Source: Haladaptatus halobius (GTDB taxonomy: Archaea; Halobacteriota; Halobacteria; Halobacteriales; Haladaptataceae). Taken from it: a DNA stretch of 64,000 nt. Below, one piece after another: positions 33,938 through 43,020 of this stretch (position 1 is its first letter; each line of letters opens with the position of its first letter). The stretch lies in assembly GCF_020618475.1 (NCBI RefSeq), contig NZ_CP085335.1, positions 1,798,001 through 1,862,000 of the forward strand. Direction: 5' to 3'. The translations under genes were made by a program, and so were the position numbers. The notes under the pieces are model-generated. The model did no database searches, was not told the DNA's origin, and saw nothing but the letters and a program-made list of their open reading frames with translations.

Positions 33938-35776
33938 CTAGTAGCTCCGAATCTTCGGTTCGTACTCCTTTTCGGCACCTTCGAGGATGACGGGCTTGAA
34001 CCAGAGTTCCGGCGTCCCGTCGTTCCACGAGAGGAGCGTGTGTTTGAGCCACTGCTCGTCTTTGCGCTCCTGATGGGCTTGGCGCCAGTGCGCACCGCGG
34101 AATTCGTCGCGGGCGAGCGCGCCGAGCGTGATGGCCTCGGCGAGGTCGATGAGGTTCCGCATCTCGATGGTCTGGATGAGGTCGGTGTTGTACGTCCGCG
34201 AAGGGTCGTTGACGTACACGTCCTGATACTCCTCGCGCACGTCGCGGATGTCGCGGAGCGCCTGTTTGAGGCCCTCCTCGTTCCGGAAGACGTTGACGTT
34301 CTGGGTCATCGACTGCTGGAGTTTCGCGCGAAGTTCGGCCTGCTGGATGCCCTCGTCCTTTTCGAGGAGGTGTTCGACGCGAGCGCGTTCGGCCTCCAGC
34401 GCCGACTCGACGGTCCGGGTCGGGTCGACGAGCGTGGCTCCGCTTCCGTCCGCCACCGCGTCTTCGTCCCCGATTTCGACGGCCCCCGGTTCGACCGGCG
34501 TTTCGACCTCGCCGGGCTCGGTGTCGTCGGTCTTACCGGTCGTGATCTTCGCTGCGCCGAGATCCGCGCCCGCGGCGTGCCGACCGGCGCGAGCGCCGAA
34601 GACAATGAGTTCCGGCAGGGCGTTCCCGCCGAGACGGTTCGCGCCGTGCACCGAGACGCAGGCGCACTCGCCCGCGGCGTACAGCCCCGAGATGCAGGTC
34701 TCACCGTTTTCGTCCGTCTCGACGCCGCCCATCGCGTAGTGCTGGCCGGGTTTGACGGGCATCGGTTCCTCCAGCGCGTCGACGCCCTCGAAGTCCTCCG
34801 CGAGGTGGAGGATGTTTTCGAGGCGGTCTATGATGCGTTCCTCGCCGAGGTGGCGCATGTCGAGGTGGACGTACTCGTCTTCGATACCTCGCCCCTCGTT
34901 CACCTCGGTCAGTTCGGCGCGGGCGACGACGTCGCGGGACGCGAGTTCGCCGACGTTGTTGGCGTAGCCGTGTTCGAACATGAACCGCTCGCCGTCCTTG
35001 TTATAGAGGATGCCACCTTCGCCGCGCACGCCCTCGGAGATGAGCACACCGGTCGAGGGGAGCGTCGTCGGGTGGAACTGGATGAACTCCATGTCCTCCA
35101 GCGGAACGCCGGCGCGGTAGGCCATCGCGGCTCCGTCGCCCGTGTTCGCCACGGCGTTCGTCGTGTGGTCGTACACCTGCCCCGGACCGCCCGTGGTCAG
35201 GATGACGCCGTTACGGGCGGCGAACCCCTCCACTTCACCCGACTTGATGTCGTATGCGATGACGCCGTGGCACTCGCGCGCCTCGGGATCGTCGTGGTTC
35301 GTGACGGCGAGTCGGCTGACGTACCACTCGTCATACACCTGGATGCCGCGCTTGACCACCTGCTGGTACATCGTGTGGAGCAGATGGTGGCCCGTCTCCG
35401 CCCCGGCGTAAGTCGTTCGCGGGAATGAGAGGCCACCGAACGGTCGCTGAGAGACTCGGCCGTCGTCTTCGCGCGAGAATGCCATCCCCCAGTGTTCGAG
35501 CTGGATCGTCTCTTCCGGGCTGTCCTGACAGAGCGTCTCGATAGCCGGGGCGTCGCCGAGATAGTCCGACCCCTTCATCGTGTCGTAGGCGTGGTCTTCC
35601 CACGAGTCACCCTGTCGAAGCGCCGCGTTGATACCGCCTTCCGCCGCGCCGGTGTGGCTTCGCACGGGGTGGAGCTTCGAAACGAGGGCGACGTCCGCCC
35701 CCTCCTCGTGGGCCGCGATGGCCGCACGGAGCCCCGCACCGCCAGCACCGACGACGATTACGTCGTGTTCGTACAT
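33938..35776 (-). CDS. sdhA: Succinate dehydrogenase flavoprotein subunit
   Basis: These 612 residues begin with an FAD-binding motif (YEHDVIVVGAGGAGLRAAIAA). SHTGAAEGGINAAL carries the His that covalently binds FAD. The substrate-site motifs are FIQFHPTTLPSTG, RGEGGILYNKDGERFM and HGANRLGGNALPELIVFG. It oxidises succinate to fumarate at the cytoplasmic face of complex II and passes electrons to SdhB. It is the last gene of sdhCDBA, 16 bases after sdhB. A long acidic insertion near residues 415-450 (EPGEVETPVEPGAVEIGDED) is typical of haloarchaeal proteins. Confidence 0.96.
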   Translation of the reverse strand: MYEHDVIVVGAGGAGLRAAIAAHEEGADVALVSKLHPVRSHTGAAEGGINAALRQGDSWEDHAYDTMKGSDYLGDAPAIETLCQDSPEETIQLEHWGMAFSREDDGRVSQRPFGGLSFPRTTYAGAETGHHLLHTMYQQVVKRGIQVYDEWYVSRLAVTNHDDPEARECHGVIAYDIKSGEVEGFAARNGVILTTGGPGQVYDHTTNAVANTGDGAAMAYRAGVPLEDMEFIQFHPTTLPSTGVLISEGVRGEGGILYNKDGERFMFEHGYANNVGELASRDVVARAELTEVNEGRGIEDEYVHLDMRHLGEERIIDRLENILHLAEDFEGVDALEEPMPVKPGQHYAMGGVETDENGETCISGLYAAGECACVSVHGANRLGGNALPELIVFGARAGRHAAGADLGAAKITTGKTDDTEPGEVETPVEPGAVEIGDEDAVADGSGATLVDPTRTVESALEAERARVEHLLEKDEGIQQAELRAKLQQSMTQNVNVFRNEEGLKQALRDIRDVREEYQDVYVNDPSRTYNTDLIQTIEMRNLIDLAEAITLGALARDEFRGAHWRQAHQERKDEQWLKHTLLSWNDGTPELWFKPVILEGAEKEYEPKIRSY

Positions 35777-35792
35777 TGTCTCTGAGTTTGCG

Positions 35793-36656
35793 TTACCAGA
35801 ACTTGAGGTTGTTCTTCACCGCTTCGCGCTTGAGCTCTTGGATGTGCTCGGTCAGCGGGATATCTTTCGGACAGACGTTCGTGCAGGAGAACTGTGTCTG
35901 ACACCGCCAGACGCCGTGTTCTTGGTCGAGCGACTCGAACCGGTGTTCGCGCGACTGCTCGCCTTCGCGCTCGTCCATGGCGAACCGATACGCCTTGTTC
36001 AGCGCCGCCGGGCCGAGGTAGTGGTTGTCCTCCGCCGCGATGTTACACGAGGACATGCACGCACCGCACCAGATACAGCGCGTGGACATCTTGATCTTCT
36101 CGCGGTTCTCGCGCGACTGGCGCTGTTCTTCCAGGTCGTCGCTCGGTTTCTCGTCCGTCTGGAAGTACGGCTCGACCGAGTGCATCTGGTCGTAGAAGTG
36201 TTCCATGTCCACGACGAGGTCTTTCACGACCTCGGCGTGCGGGAGCGGTTCGACGCGAACCGGCTCGTCCATCTCCGATATCTGGGTCTTACAGCCGAGT
36301 CGCTGGCGGCCGTTGATGAACAGCGCGTCGCTCCCGCAGATGGCCTGCCGACACGAGTGTCGGAAGGTAAGCGTCGTGTCGAAGCGGTCGCGGGCGTACA
36401 TCAGCGCGTCGAGGACGGTCATCCCCTTCGTGAAGGGGACGTGGAAGTCGTCGAACCGCGGTTCCATCTTCCCCTCGATTTCGGGGTCGTAGCGGAACAC
36501 CTTGATGTGGATCGTCTCCTCGTCCGTTTCGGCGGATTCCTGCGCCCCGGATGATTGCTGACGAGACCGCTTCGCAGCCCGTCTGCGGTCGCCGGGGGTC
36601 TCGGTGCGCTCTGCTTCCGTCTCGGTCTCGGATTCTTCGGGTAGTTGCGTGCTCAT
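35793..36656 (-). CDS. sdhB: Succinate dehydrogenase iron-sulfur subunit
   Basis: This 287-residue protein has the 2Fe-2S site as SCRQAICGSD...LGC, with Asp in the third position as in many bacterial SdhB proteins. Then CIWCGACMSSCN and CTNVCPKDIP bind the 4Fe-4S and 3Fe-4S clusters. The N-terminal 45 residues are a charged, low-complexity haloarchaeal extension. The ATG at 36656 overlaps the sdhD stop by four bases. It carries electrons from FAD to the quinone site. Confidence 0.95.
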   Translation of the reverse strand: MSTQLPEESETETEAERTETPGDRRRAAKRSRQQSSGAQESAETDEETIHIKVFRYDPEIEGKMEPRFDDFHVPFTKGMTVLDALMYARDRFDTTLTFRHSCRQAICGSDALFINGRQRLGCKTQISEMDEPVRVEPLPHAEVVKDLVVDMEHFYDQMHSVEPYFQTDEKPSDDLEEQRQSRENREKIKMSTRCIWCGACMSSCNIAAEDNHYLGPAALNKAYRFAMDEREGEQSREHRFESLDQEHGVWRCQTQFSCTNVCPKDIPLTEHIQELKREAVKNNLKFW

Positions 36657-37021
36657 GATATCATTCCGTTCATGACGAGTGCGACGTAAGTTCCCTGCGC
36701 GGCGAGCAACACGCCGGCGACGACGAGCACCCACTTCACGGCGGTCTTCTGACTTCCCGTGAGACCCTGATTCAGCAGGGCGGCGTAGACGCCGTTCACC
36801 CCGTGGAACGTCGCCGTCACGAGGAAGAACGTCATCGTGAGGAAGTAGCCCCACTGGGACATCCGCGCCCGGGTTCCCGCGAACTCGATGTTTGCGGGGT
36901 GGTGGACGAAGTGGAGCAGGAAGAAGTGGAACGCCAATACCACCACGAGGAACGCCGCCGTGACGCGCTGGAGGAGCCACGGAAGGCTCCCGCTCCGGAA
37001 CGAGGAGTAACGCTCAGCCAT
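36653..37021 (-). CDS. sdhD: Succinate dehydrogenase membrane anchor subunit D
   Basis: This 122-residue protein has three membrane helices (LLQRVTAAFLVVVLAFHFFLLHFV, WGYFLTMTFFLVTATFHGVNGVYAAL, VKWVLVVAGVLLAAQGTYVAL). FHFFLLHFVHH and TFHGVNGV carry His residues suited to haem or quinone binding. It overlaps sdhC by one base and sdhB by four. It anchors the catalytic subunits to the membrane. Confidence 0.88.
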   Translation of the reverse strand: MAERYSSFRSGSLPWLLQRVTAAFLVVVLAFHFFLLHFVHHPANIEFAGTRARMSQWGYFLTMTFFLVTATFHGVNGVYAALLNQGLTGSQKTAVKWVLVVAGVLLAAQGTYVALVMNGMIS

Positions 37022-37416
37022 CAGCCGAACGCCCCCTCCATGAACGTCGGAACGCTCGCCAGCACGATGATGGCGGTCACTACGAGCGAGATGTAGAAGC
37101 TCTTGTCCTGCGATTCGAGTCCCACGCCGAGGTCGACGAAGAGGAGTCTGACGCCGTTGATAATGTGAAAGACGGCGACGGCGAGCAGACCGACCTCACC
37201 GACTCTGACGATGAGGAGACGTTCGAGGCCCCGGATCGTTTCGGTGTAGACCACATCACCGGCGGTAGCGGTGCTCAGAACTGCGATATGCGTGAACAGG
37301 TAGCCGATGAGCACCCACCCGGTGAATTTGTGGAAGATCCAGGCCCACATCCCGGCCGTGAACTCGCGCCACCGGCCGAAGTCCTCGATGAGGCCTCGGT
37401 TGTACGATTGACTCAT
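37021..37416 (-). CDS. sdhC: Succinate dehydrogenase cytochrome b subunit C
   Basis: This 131-residue protein with three helices opens the operon. The haem-related motifs are [21 protein letters not shown] and [16 protein letters not shown]. The usual HKxTG signature near the N-terminus identifies it. The ATG at 37416 gives a standard-length protein. The 181-base gap upstream, to the desuccinylase stop, should hold the promoter, but no strong element is obvious. Confidence 0.9.
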   Translation of the reverse strand: MSQSYNRGLIEDFGRWREFTAGMWAWIFHKFTGWVLIGYLFTHIAVLSTATAGDVVYTETIRGLERLLIVRVGEVGLLAVAVFHIINGVRLLFVDLGVGLESQDKSFYISLVVTAIIVLASVPTFMEGAFG

Positions 37417-37597
37417 ACCAGTTCGATGGTCGGAACCGGGGACAAATAGAAGTTACTACCTGCCGCTGGTCTGCCGCAAAAACGCGGACGACGGTTAGAA
37501 GTAGAACTGCGGGCTGTTCTCGGAGTCGATCTGTCTGCTGTACTCCGCGCGCCGGTCGTCCACGAGCGAACTCGCGGAGGAAGCGTTCGACGCCGGT

Positions 37598-38674
37598 TCA
37601 CTGCTCCGCCGGTTCCGGCGTGCCGACGTAGCCCGGCGGTTGCACGTCCCCTTCAGTCTCCGCCCGCGCCCGGTCGTGTTTCAGCGCCCGCCGCGTGTCG
37701 GCGTTCAGCTCGACGATGTGACAGATGGGGTTGCCCGGATACACCACCGGATTCTCGAGGACGCCGACGAGCAGACCAGTGAAGGGCGCTTCGACCGACT
37801 CGCTCTCGGTTTTGAACGGGTTCGTGATGGTACAGATGGGCGTCCCCTCGTAGACGAGCGAGCCGCGGTCGTAGTGCATCTCCACGAGTCCTCCCGCGTC
37901 CGCGCGGAGCCACGTCTTCTCCTTCTCGTCGTCGATGATCGTCCGCCAGCCGGGCCACTTCACCGGGTCGTCCGGGTGGACGTTGTACTCCGCGAAGACG
38001 CTCATCACGCCTTCGAGCGCCTGGTCAATGAAGTGACGCTGAAACCGGTGGGCTTCGCCCATCTCGATGGTGATGGTCGGCGCACCGCCTTCGGTCGCCT
38101 CCCGGCGGAGCGTTCCGGACGGACCTTCGGAGGAGATGAGGACGTTCGACCCGAACGCGCGGGCCAATCGAGCCACCTCTGGATGCTCCATGTCGGCGCG
38201 AACGTGGAGCATGTTCGTCCGTCCGCGCGTCGACGTGTGGAAGTCGATGCCGAGGTCGCACGGCTCGATGAAGTTTCGGTATATTTGGGCCGCCATCCGC
38301 TTCGCGCTCGTCGAGTCCTCGCGGCCGGGGAACGAGCGATTCAAGTCGCGGTCGTAGATGGGAAGGTAGCGCTGCTGGGCGAGGAAACCGGGGACGTTCA
38401 GCACGGGGAGACAGACGATGGTTCCGTGGAGGCCGTCGTGGTTCCACTCGTGGGCCACCTCGCGGACGACTTCGATACCGTTGAGTTCGTCGCCGTGGGC
38501 CGCCGCCGAGAGGAAGACCGTGGGGCCGGGATGCTTACCGTTGATGATCGTGACGGGGATGCGCACCGGGTCGCCCAGATACGTCTCGCTGATTCCGTAT
38601 CGGATGTTCTGCGTTTCACCCGGCTCGACGATGCCGCCGTTGTACGTGAACGCGTCCGACTCTGCCCCGGTCAT
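37598..38674 (-). CDS. Succinylglutamate desuccinylase/aspartoacylase family protein
   Basis: This protein of about 358 residues is an M14-like zinc amidohydrolase. The zinc motif AAHGDELNGIE and the later DFHTSTRGR supply His and Glu ligands. DRDLNRSFPG is the substrate-binding loop, and ITIEMGEAHRF holds the general-base Glu region. The C-terminal 100 residues form a beta-sandwich with lipoyl-like turns. The ATG at 38674 is preferred over upstream GTG codons because a TATA box lies 22-29 bases before it. It is divergent from the RimK-fusion gene across 134 bases, which suggests a shared pathway. The physiological substrate is unknown. Confidence 0.82.
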   Translation of the reverse strand: MTGAESDAFTYNGGIVEPGETQNIRYGISETYLGDPVRIPVTIINGKHPGPTVFLSAAAHGDELNGIEVVREVAHEWNHDGLHGTIVCLPVLNVPGFLAQQRYLPIYDRDLNRSFPGREDSTSAKRMAAQIYRNFIEPCDLGIDFHTSTRGRTNMLHVRADMEHPEVARLARAFGSNVLISSEGPSGTLRREATEGGAPTITIEMGEAHRFQRHFIDQALEGVMSVFAEYNVHPDDPVKWPGWRTIIDDEKEKTWLRADAGGLVEMHYDRGSLVYEGTPICTITNPFKTESESVEAPFTGLLVGVLENPVVYPGNPICHIVELNADTRRALKHDRARAETEGDVQPPGYVGTPEPAEQ

Positions 38675-38695
38675 GTCCACCACTCGGAGGTCGCC

Positions 38696-38703
38696 CTATA
38701 AAA
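38696..38703 (-). promoter_or_regulatory. TATA box of the desuccinylase gene
   Basis: On the minus strand the sequence reads GTTTTTATAGG, 22-29 bases before the ATG at 38674. A small palindrome (atgtg-acta-cacat, 38706-38719) lies just upstream and could be an operator. Confidence 0.45.
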
Positions 38704-38776
38704 ACATGTGACTACACATATCCACCATCGAAATTAATCAGAGGGCCTTCATTGCTGTTCTACGCCACTGGAAACG

Positions 38777-38783
38777 TTTTAAG
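38777..38783 (+). promoter_or_regulatory. TATA box of the RimK-fusion gene
   Basis: ttttaag lies 25-32 bases before the ATG at 38809, consistent with a leaderless transcript. Confidence 0.45.
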
Positions 38784-38808
38784 ACAGAACAGACGAAAGG
38801 TAGCGTAC

Positions 38809-40167
38809 ATGGCTGCTGATGGCTCACCTGTTCGCGTCGGGGTACTCAGTCTACACAACAGCAAAGAGACCAAAGCGATCTGCAATGCGATTCAAGACCT
38901 CGGCCACCGACCCGAGTGGCTCCGCCAAGAGAACACGGCGGTCGAGATTCGAGACGGAGGGGTGACGCTCGAACCCGAGATAGATATCGTCGCCAACCGA
39001 CTCCTCCTCTCGAAGACGGAACAGCCCTCGGAGGCGCTCGGCCTCGCCAACATCTACGACTCCCTCATCCCCGTTCTCAATCAACCCAGCTCCGTGATGA
39101 CCGCGATTCACAAGTTCTCCACGGCGACGAGCCTCGCCGAGGCGGGTATTCCGGTTCCGGACGCGCTCCTCGCGCTCGACAACAACCGCCTGAACGACGG
39201 GCGCGCGCAGTTCGGCGAGGAAGCCGTCTACAAGACCGCTATCGGAACCCACGGCGGCGGGACGTGGAAGGTCGGCGTGGATGAGATGGTCAACCCGCGC
39301 GTCGGCGAGCGACAGGCGTTCTTGCAGGAACTCATCGAGCGGGACGAGAAACGCCACTGCGACCTCCGCGTCTACGTCGTCGGCGATAGGATCGTCGGCG
39401 CGATGAACCGCTACGCGCCCAAGAACGACTGGCGAACCAACGTCGCGCTCGGCGGCGACGTCGAGGATATGACCGACGAACTCCCCGACGAGGCCGCCGA
39501 AATCGCTCGCCGGGCGACCGAGATCGTCGGGCTCGACTACTCCGGCGTCGACCTCATCGAGGGGCACGACGGCTGGTACGTTCTCGAAGTGAACCCGACG
39601 GCGGGATTCAAAGGACTCTACAGGGCGACGGGCCGGAGCGCCGCTCCCTACATCGCGCAAGTCGCCATCGAACAGGCGGGCGGCGAGGTCGACCGCGACC
39701 GAGTCGATGAACTCTCCGCGACGCTGGACGATTCGACGCCGGACTGTAAACCGACGAGCACCAGCCCCGAGCCGACCGACCCGATCGTCATCGGCTACAC
39801 CGAGGAAGTGCTCGTGAGCGGGACGAGCGGCTCCGAGACGGTCGTCGCAAAATCCGACACGGGGGCGACTCGGTCGAGCATCGACACCAAGCTCGCGGCG
39901 CAGATCGGTGCGGGGCCGATAAAGAGCATGACTCGCGTGAAATCCGGCAGTCGGAAGGCCAGCAAATCCCGCCCCGTGGTGGACGTGGTCATCGGCGTCG
40001 GCGGCAACCGCCACACCGTCACCGCGAGCATCGAAGATAGAGGTCACATGGACTACCCCGTGTTGCTCGGGCGCGACATCCTCTCGAACTATCAGGTGGA
40101 CGTTCGACGCCGGGTGGACGACGACGAGGCGGAGCGGGAGGAAGAAGAGGAAGAACACGAAGGGTAA
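38809..40167 (+). CDS. RimK-type ATP-grasp ligase fused to a retropepsin-like (RimB/DUF785) domain
   Basis: These 452 residues contain two domains. Residues about 8-290 form a RimK ATP-grasp ligase: VGVLSLHNSKETKAIC, AVYKTAIGTHGGGTWKVG (ATP-binding loop), LRVYVVGDRIVGAMNR and YVLEVNPTAGFKGL with the metal-binding Glu and Asn. After an acidic Pro/Thr-rich linker, residues about 325-430 form an aspartic-protease-like domain with SDTGATRSSID and YPVLLGRDIL. In bacteria RimK adds glutamates to ribosomal protein S6 and the RimB-type domain is its partner. Archaea lack bS6, so the target here is different and unknown. The ATG at 38809 fits the TATA box. The tail is Glu-rich. Confidence 0.85.
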   Translation: MAADGSPVRVGVLSLHNSKETKAICNAIQDLGHRPEWLRQENTAVEIRDGGVTLEPEIDIVANRLLLSKTEQPSEALGLANIYDSLIPVLNQPSSVMTAIHKFSTATSLAEAGIPVPDALLALDNNRLNDGRAQFGEEAVYKTAIGTHGGGTWKVGVDEMVNPRVGERQAFLQELIERDEKRHCDLRVYVVGDRIVGAMNRYAPKNDWRTNVALGGDVEDMTDELPDEAAEIARRATEIVGLDYSGVDLIEGHDGWYVLEVNPTAGFKGLYRATGRSAAPYIAQVAIEQAGGEVDRDRVDELSATLDDSTPDCKPTSTSPEPTDPIVIGYTEEVLVSGTSGSETVVAKSDTGATRSSIDTKLAAQIGAGPIKSMTRVKSGSRKASKSRPVVDVVIGVGGNRHTVTASIEDRGHMDYPVLLGRDILSNYQVDVRRRVDDDEAEREEEEEEHEG

Positions 40168-40217
40168 CGCCTTTTCTCGTCGGGTTCCTACTGCCGTCGA
40201 ACGAAAGAGTTCGAGCC

Positions 40218-40805
40218 ATGAACGACGACGCAGAATCCATCCTCCGAAACGACCCCGTGATGGCGACCCTCCTCGACGAACACGAACCCTACTCCGAGAC
40301 GAACTGGTCGGAGTACGAACGACTCTGTATCTCCATCATCAACCAGCAACTCTCGACGGCGAGCGCGCTCGCCGTCAAGAATCGGGTGTTCGATCTTCTC
40401 GGCGACGTGACGCCCGATACCGTTCTGGCCGCGGGCGAAGCCGAACTGCGAGACGCCGGCCTCTCGCGCACGAAAGTCGAGTACATGAAGAACGCGGCGC
40501 GCGCCTTCCGGCGAAACGATTACACGAAGGAGGCGTTGGCCGAGCACTCGGACGACGAAGTGGTCGAACTGCTGACCGAAATCAAAGGTGTCGGCGAGTG
40601 GACCGCTCGGATGTACCTCCTGTTCGTGCTCGAACGGGAGGATATCCTTCCGCTGGGCGACCTCGCAGTGCGGCGCGGTATCGAACAGTTATACGGAAAC
40701 GGCGGGGAACTGACGCGCGACGAGATGCGCGAAGTCGCCGAAGCGTGGCGTCCCTACCGCTCGGTTGCGACGAGGTACATCTGGGCGGAGTACGAGTCGG
40801 ACTGA
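40218..40805 (+). CDS. DNA-3-methyladenine glycosylase (AlkA-type HhH-GPD)
   Basis: This 195-residue protein excises alkylated bases. SIINQQLSTASALAVKNRV matches the family's substrate-side helix. The helix-hairpin-helix LLTEIKGVGEWTARMYLLF (about 117-135) is followed by LPLGDLAVRRGI with the catalytic Asp. It lacks the N-terminal beta domain of E. coli AlkA, as in short archaeal and bacterial versions. It is 50 bases after the RimK-fusion and convergent with the MFS gene, whose stop is four bases away. Confidence 0.87.
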   Translation: MNDDAESILRNDPVMATLLDEHEPYSETNWSEYERLCISIINQQLSTASALAVKNRVFDLLGDVTPDTVLAAGEAELRDAGLSRTKVEYMKNAARAFRRNDYTKEALAEHSDDEVVELLTEIKGVGEWTARMYLLFVLEREDILPLGDLAVRRGIEQLYGNGGELTRDEMREVAEAWRPYRSVATRYIWAEYESD

Positions 40806-40809
40806 AACC

Positions 40810-42060
40810 CTATCGGCGACCGCCCGCGAGTTTTCGCGCGTCGGGAAGCGCCCGGAGCCGAAGCATGGCGAGCGTCCCGAGCGCCGGGCCGACCGCGAGG
40901 GACGCGAACGCCCATCGCCACCCGACGACTCCGGCCACCACCGGAATCAACCGAATCGACACCGTCGTCAGCAAGAATCCGATGGCGGTCTGGAGGGTCA
41001 ACGCCGTCCCGACGTAGCTCGGTTCGGCCAACTCGGTCACGCAGGTCGAAAACTGCGCGGAGTCGGCGACGATGGCGAACCCCCACGCCAGAACGAACGG
41101 GACGACGACCGGCAGCGGCGCACCGAACAGTAACCCCGCCAGAACGCAGGCGGTGCCGCTGACGACCATGCTCGCGCTCGTGACCGCCGTGCGCCCGAGT
41201 CGGTCGGCGAGACGACCGGCTAGCATCGCGCCGAGGCCGCCGATCGCGATGGCTCCGAACGCGAGGACAGACGCGAGTTCGGACGACACCGCATCGCCCC
41301 GAACGGCGAAGCTGGCGAACAAGTATGTCGGAATCCACGTCCACACGGCGTACAACTCCCACATGTGGCCGAAGTAGCCGCCGTTGGCGAGGAGGGTCGC
41401 ACGGTCGCCGAGGAGACGCCCCACGGCGCGAGGGTCGAACGGCGCGGTCGGCGACTGGTACGGCCCTTCCTCGACGAACAGCGCGAACAGGCCACCGACG
41501 ACCGCGAGGGCGGCCGCACCGTACAATACCACCCGAGGTCGTCCGACGCCGCCGACGCCCCGGAGCAGGTGCGGGAGCGCCGACCCGACGGTCAGCGCAC
41601 CGACGAGGACGCCGATGGCGAAGCCGCGATTCGACCGAAACCATCCCGCAATCATCTTCATCCCCGGCGGATAGACGCCCGCCAGCGCGACACCGGTGAG
41701 AAATCGGAGCGCGATGGCTGGAGCCGCCGACTCGACGTATCCGGCGATGGCGGCGGTTGCGGCCGCGCCGACCAGCGCAGACCCGGCGAAGAGGTACCGC
41801 GGTTGCACGACGTCCGAAAGCGTGAGTACGGACGATACGAGCGCCCCGGCGACGAACCCCAACTGGACGGCGACGGTCAGCCACGCGGTTTCGGCGGGCG
41901 TCAGGTTCCACGCCGCGGCCAACTCCGGCGCCGCCGCGGTCGCGCTGAACCAGAGCGACATCGCCAGCAACTCGGCGAGCGCGATGACGAGAAGCGCGCG
42001 CCACTTCCGGTCGGTCGAGAACTGTCGTTCCGTCCTTCCGTCGGTTTTCTGTAGTGCCAT
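40810..42060 (-). CDS. MFS transporter (CynX/nitrate-cyanate-type permease)
   Basis: This 416-residue permease has 12 predicted helices. SLWFSATAAAPELAAAWNLT opens helix 1, LTVAVQLGFVAGALVSSVLTL forms helix 2, and AGVYPPGMKMIAGWFRSNRGFAIG carries the conserved MFS loop. GRLADRLGRTAV is the equivalent loop in the second half. Related permeases export or import small organic anions, so the substrate is unknown. The ATG at 42060 gives a short charged N-terminus. It stands alone, convergent with the glycosylase gene. Confidence 0.83.
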   Translation of the reverse strand: MALQKTDGRTERQFSTDRKWRALLVIALAELLAMSLWFSATAAAPELAAAWNLTPAETAWLTVAVQLGFVAGALVSSVLTLSDVVQPRYLFAGSALVGAAATAAIAGYVESAAPAIALRFLTGVALAGVYPPGMKMIAGWFRSNRGFAIGVLVGALTVGSALPHLLRGVGGVGRPRVVLYGAAALAVVGGLFALFVEEGPYQSPTAPFDPRAVGRLLGDRATLLANGGYFGHMWELYAVWTWIPTYLFASFAVRGDAVSSELASVLAFGAIAIGGLGAMLAGRLADRLGRTAVTSASMVVSGTACVLAGLLFGAPLPVVVPFVLAWGFAIVADSAQFSTCVTELAEPSYVGTALTLQTAIGFLLTTVSIRLIPVVAGVVGWRWAFASLAVGPALGTLAMLRLRALPDARKLAGGRR

Positions 42061-42267
42061 CGCGCGCCATCCACGGTGTCGATTCCGGCGGTTCTGCGAC
42101 GAGAATCGGGACGACCGCCGTATTGTCGGCGGGGAGTACGCCACGCGAGGGGATAAGAACTTCCCGATCCGAGAGGATGGGACGACCGAAAGGGCGCGAA
42201 CCGCCGGAACTCGAACTGACAATCGGCCGGAACAGGAACTATCCCTCGCGGACGCCGAGAACCCGAT

Positions 42268-42963
42268 ATGCTCACCGACCTCGATACGGACCTGTGGATT
42301 CGCGAGGAGCCGCTACGATTTTTTGGACTCGAAATCGGTCGCATCATGACCGTCGTTCGCCTATCGAGTGGAGGGCTGTTCGTCCAATCGCCGGCCCGAC
42401 TCACGCCGGAGTTGAAGCGGGAACTCGACGCCCTCGGCGGCGTTCGGTTCGTCGCACCCGCGAGCAAACTCCACGGCCACCTGCACATGGAGCAGTACCG
42501 GGACGCCTATCCGGACGCCGAACTGCTCGCCGCCCCCGGTCTCGCGTCCCGTCGCTCCGACCTCGCCTTCGATTCGCTTCTCGGGAGCGTACCTGACCCC
42601 CGGTGGAGCGCCGACGTCGACCAGACCGCGATCGCGGGCCATCGCTGGCTCACCGAAATCGCCTTCTTCCATCGCCCGAGTCGGACGCTCATCCTCGGTG
42701 ACGTCGGCTATCACGTCACGCCGGAAGCCCCGCTCTCGCTCCGCCTCCTCGGACGCGCTACGGGCGTGTACGAACGAGTCGGTCCACCCGTCGATTTCCG
42801 GCTTACGGTGGCTAACGAGGCGACGCTTTGCCGGTCGATTCGGGAGGTGTTGGCGTGGGATTTCGACCGCGTGATTCCGGGACACGGGAGCGTGCTCGAA
42901 TCCGGCGGCAGGGAGGCGGTGCTGGACGGATTCGACTGGCTTCTCCGAACGGAAGAAAAATAG
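42268..42963 (+). CDS. DUF4336 family protein (metallo-beta-lactamase-like fold)
   Basis: This 231-residue protein follows the DUF4336 pattern. LWIREEPLRFFGLEIGRIMTVVRL is at the start, FVAPASKLHGHLHMEQYRDAYPDA is in the middle, and RVIPGHGSVLESGGREA resembles the final metal-binding His of the lactamase fold. No catalytic role is established. The ATG at 42268 follows a 207-base gap after the divergent MFS gene, which holds no clear element. Confidence 0.78.
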   Translation: MLTDLDTDLWIREEPLRFFGLEIGRIMTVVRLSSGGLFVQSPARLTPELKRELDALGGVRFVAPASKLHGHLHMEQYRDAYPDAELLAAPGLASRRSDLAFDSLLGSVPDPRWSADVDQTAIAGHRWLTEIAFFHRPSRTLILGDVGYHVTPEAPLSLRLLGRATGVYERVGPPVDFRLTVANEATLCRSIREVLAWDFDRVIPGHGSVLESGGREAVLDGFDWLLRTEEK

Positions 42964-43020
42964 ACCGAAATTCGGGGCTCGGTGGTCGTTGTTCGCGGAA
43001 CGACCGAACTGAAGTGGAAA

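Noticed and set aside
34981..35010. ccttgttat inside sdhA as another promoter motif copy
   Set aside because: It differs from the motif in the first bases, lies within a coding region and is not followed by a gene start.
35793..36980. Long N-terminal extension of SdhB
   Set aside because: It overlaps sdhD in another frame, and the ATG at 36656 gives the normal start with a 4-base overlap.
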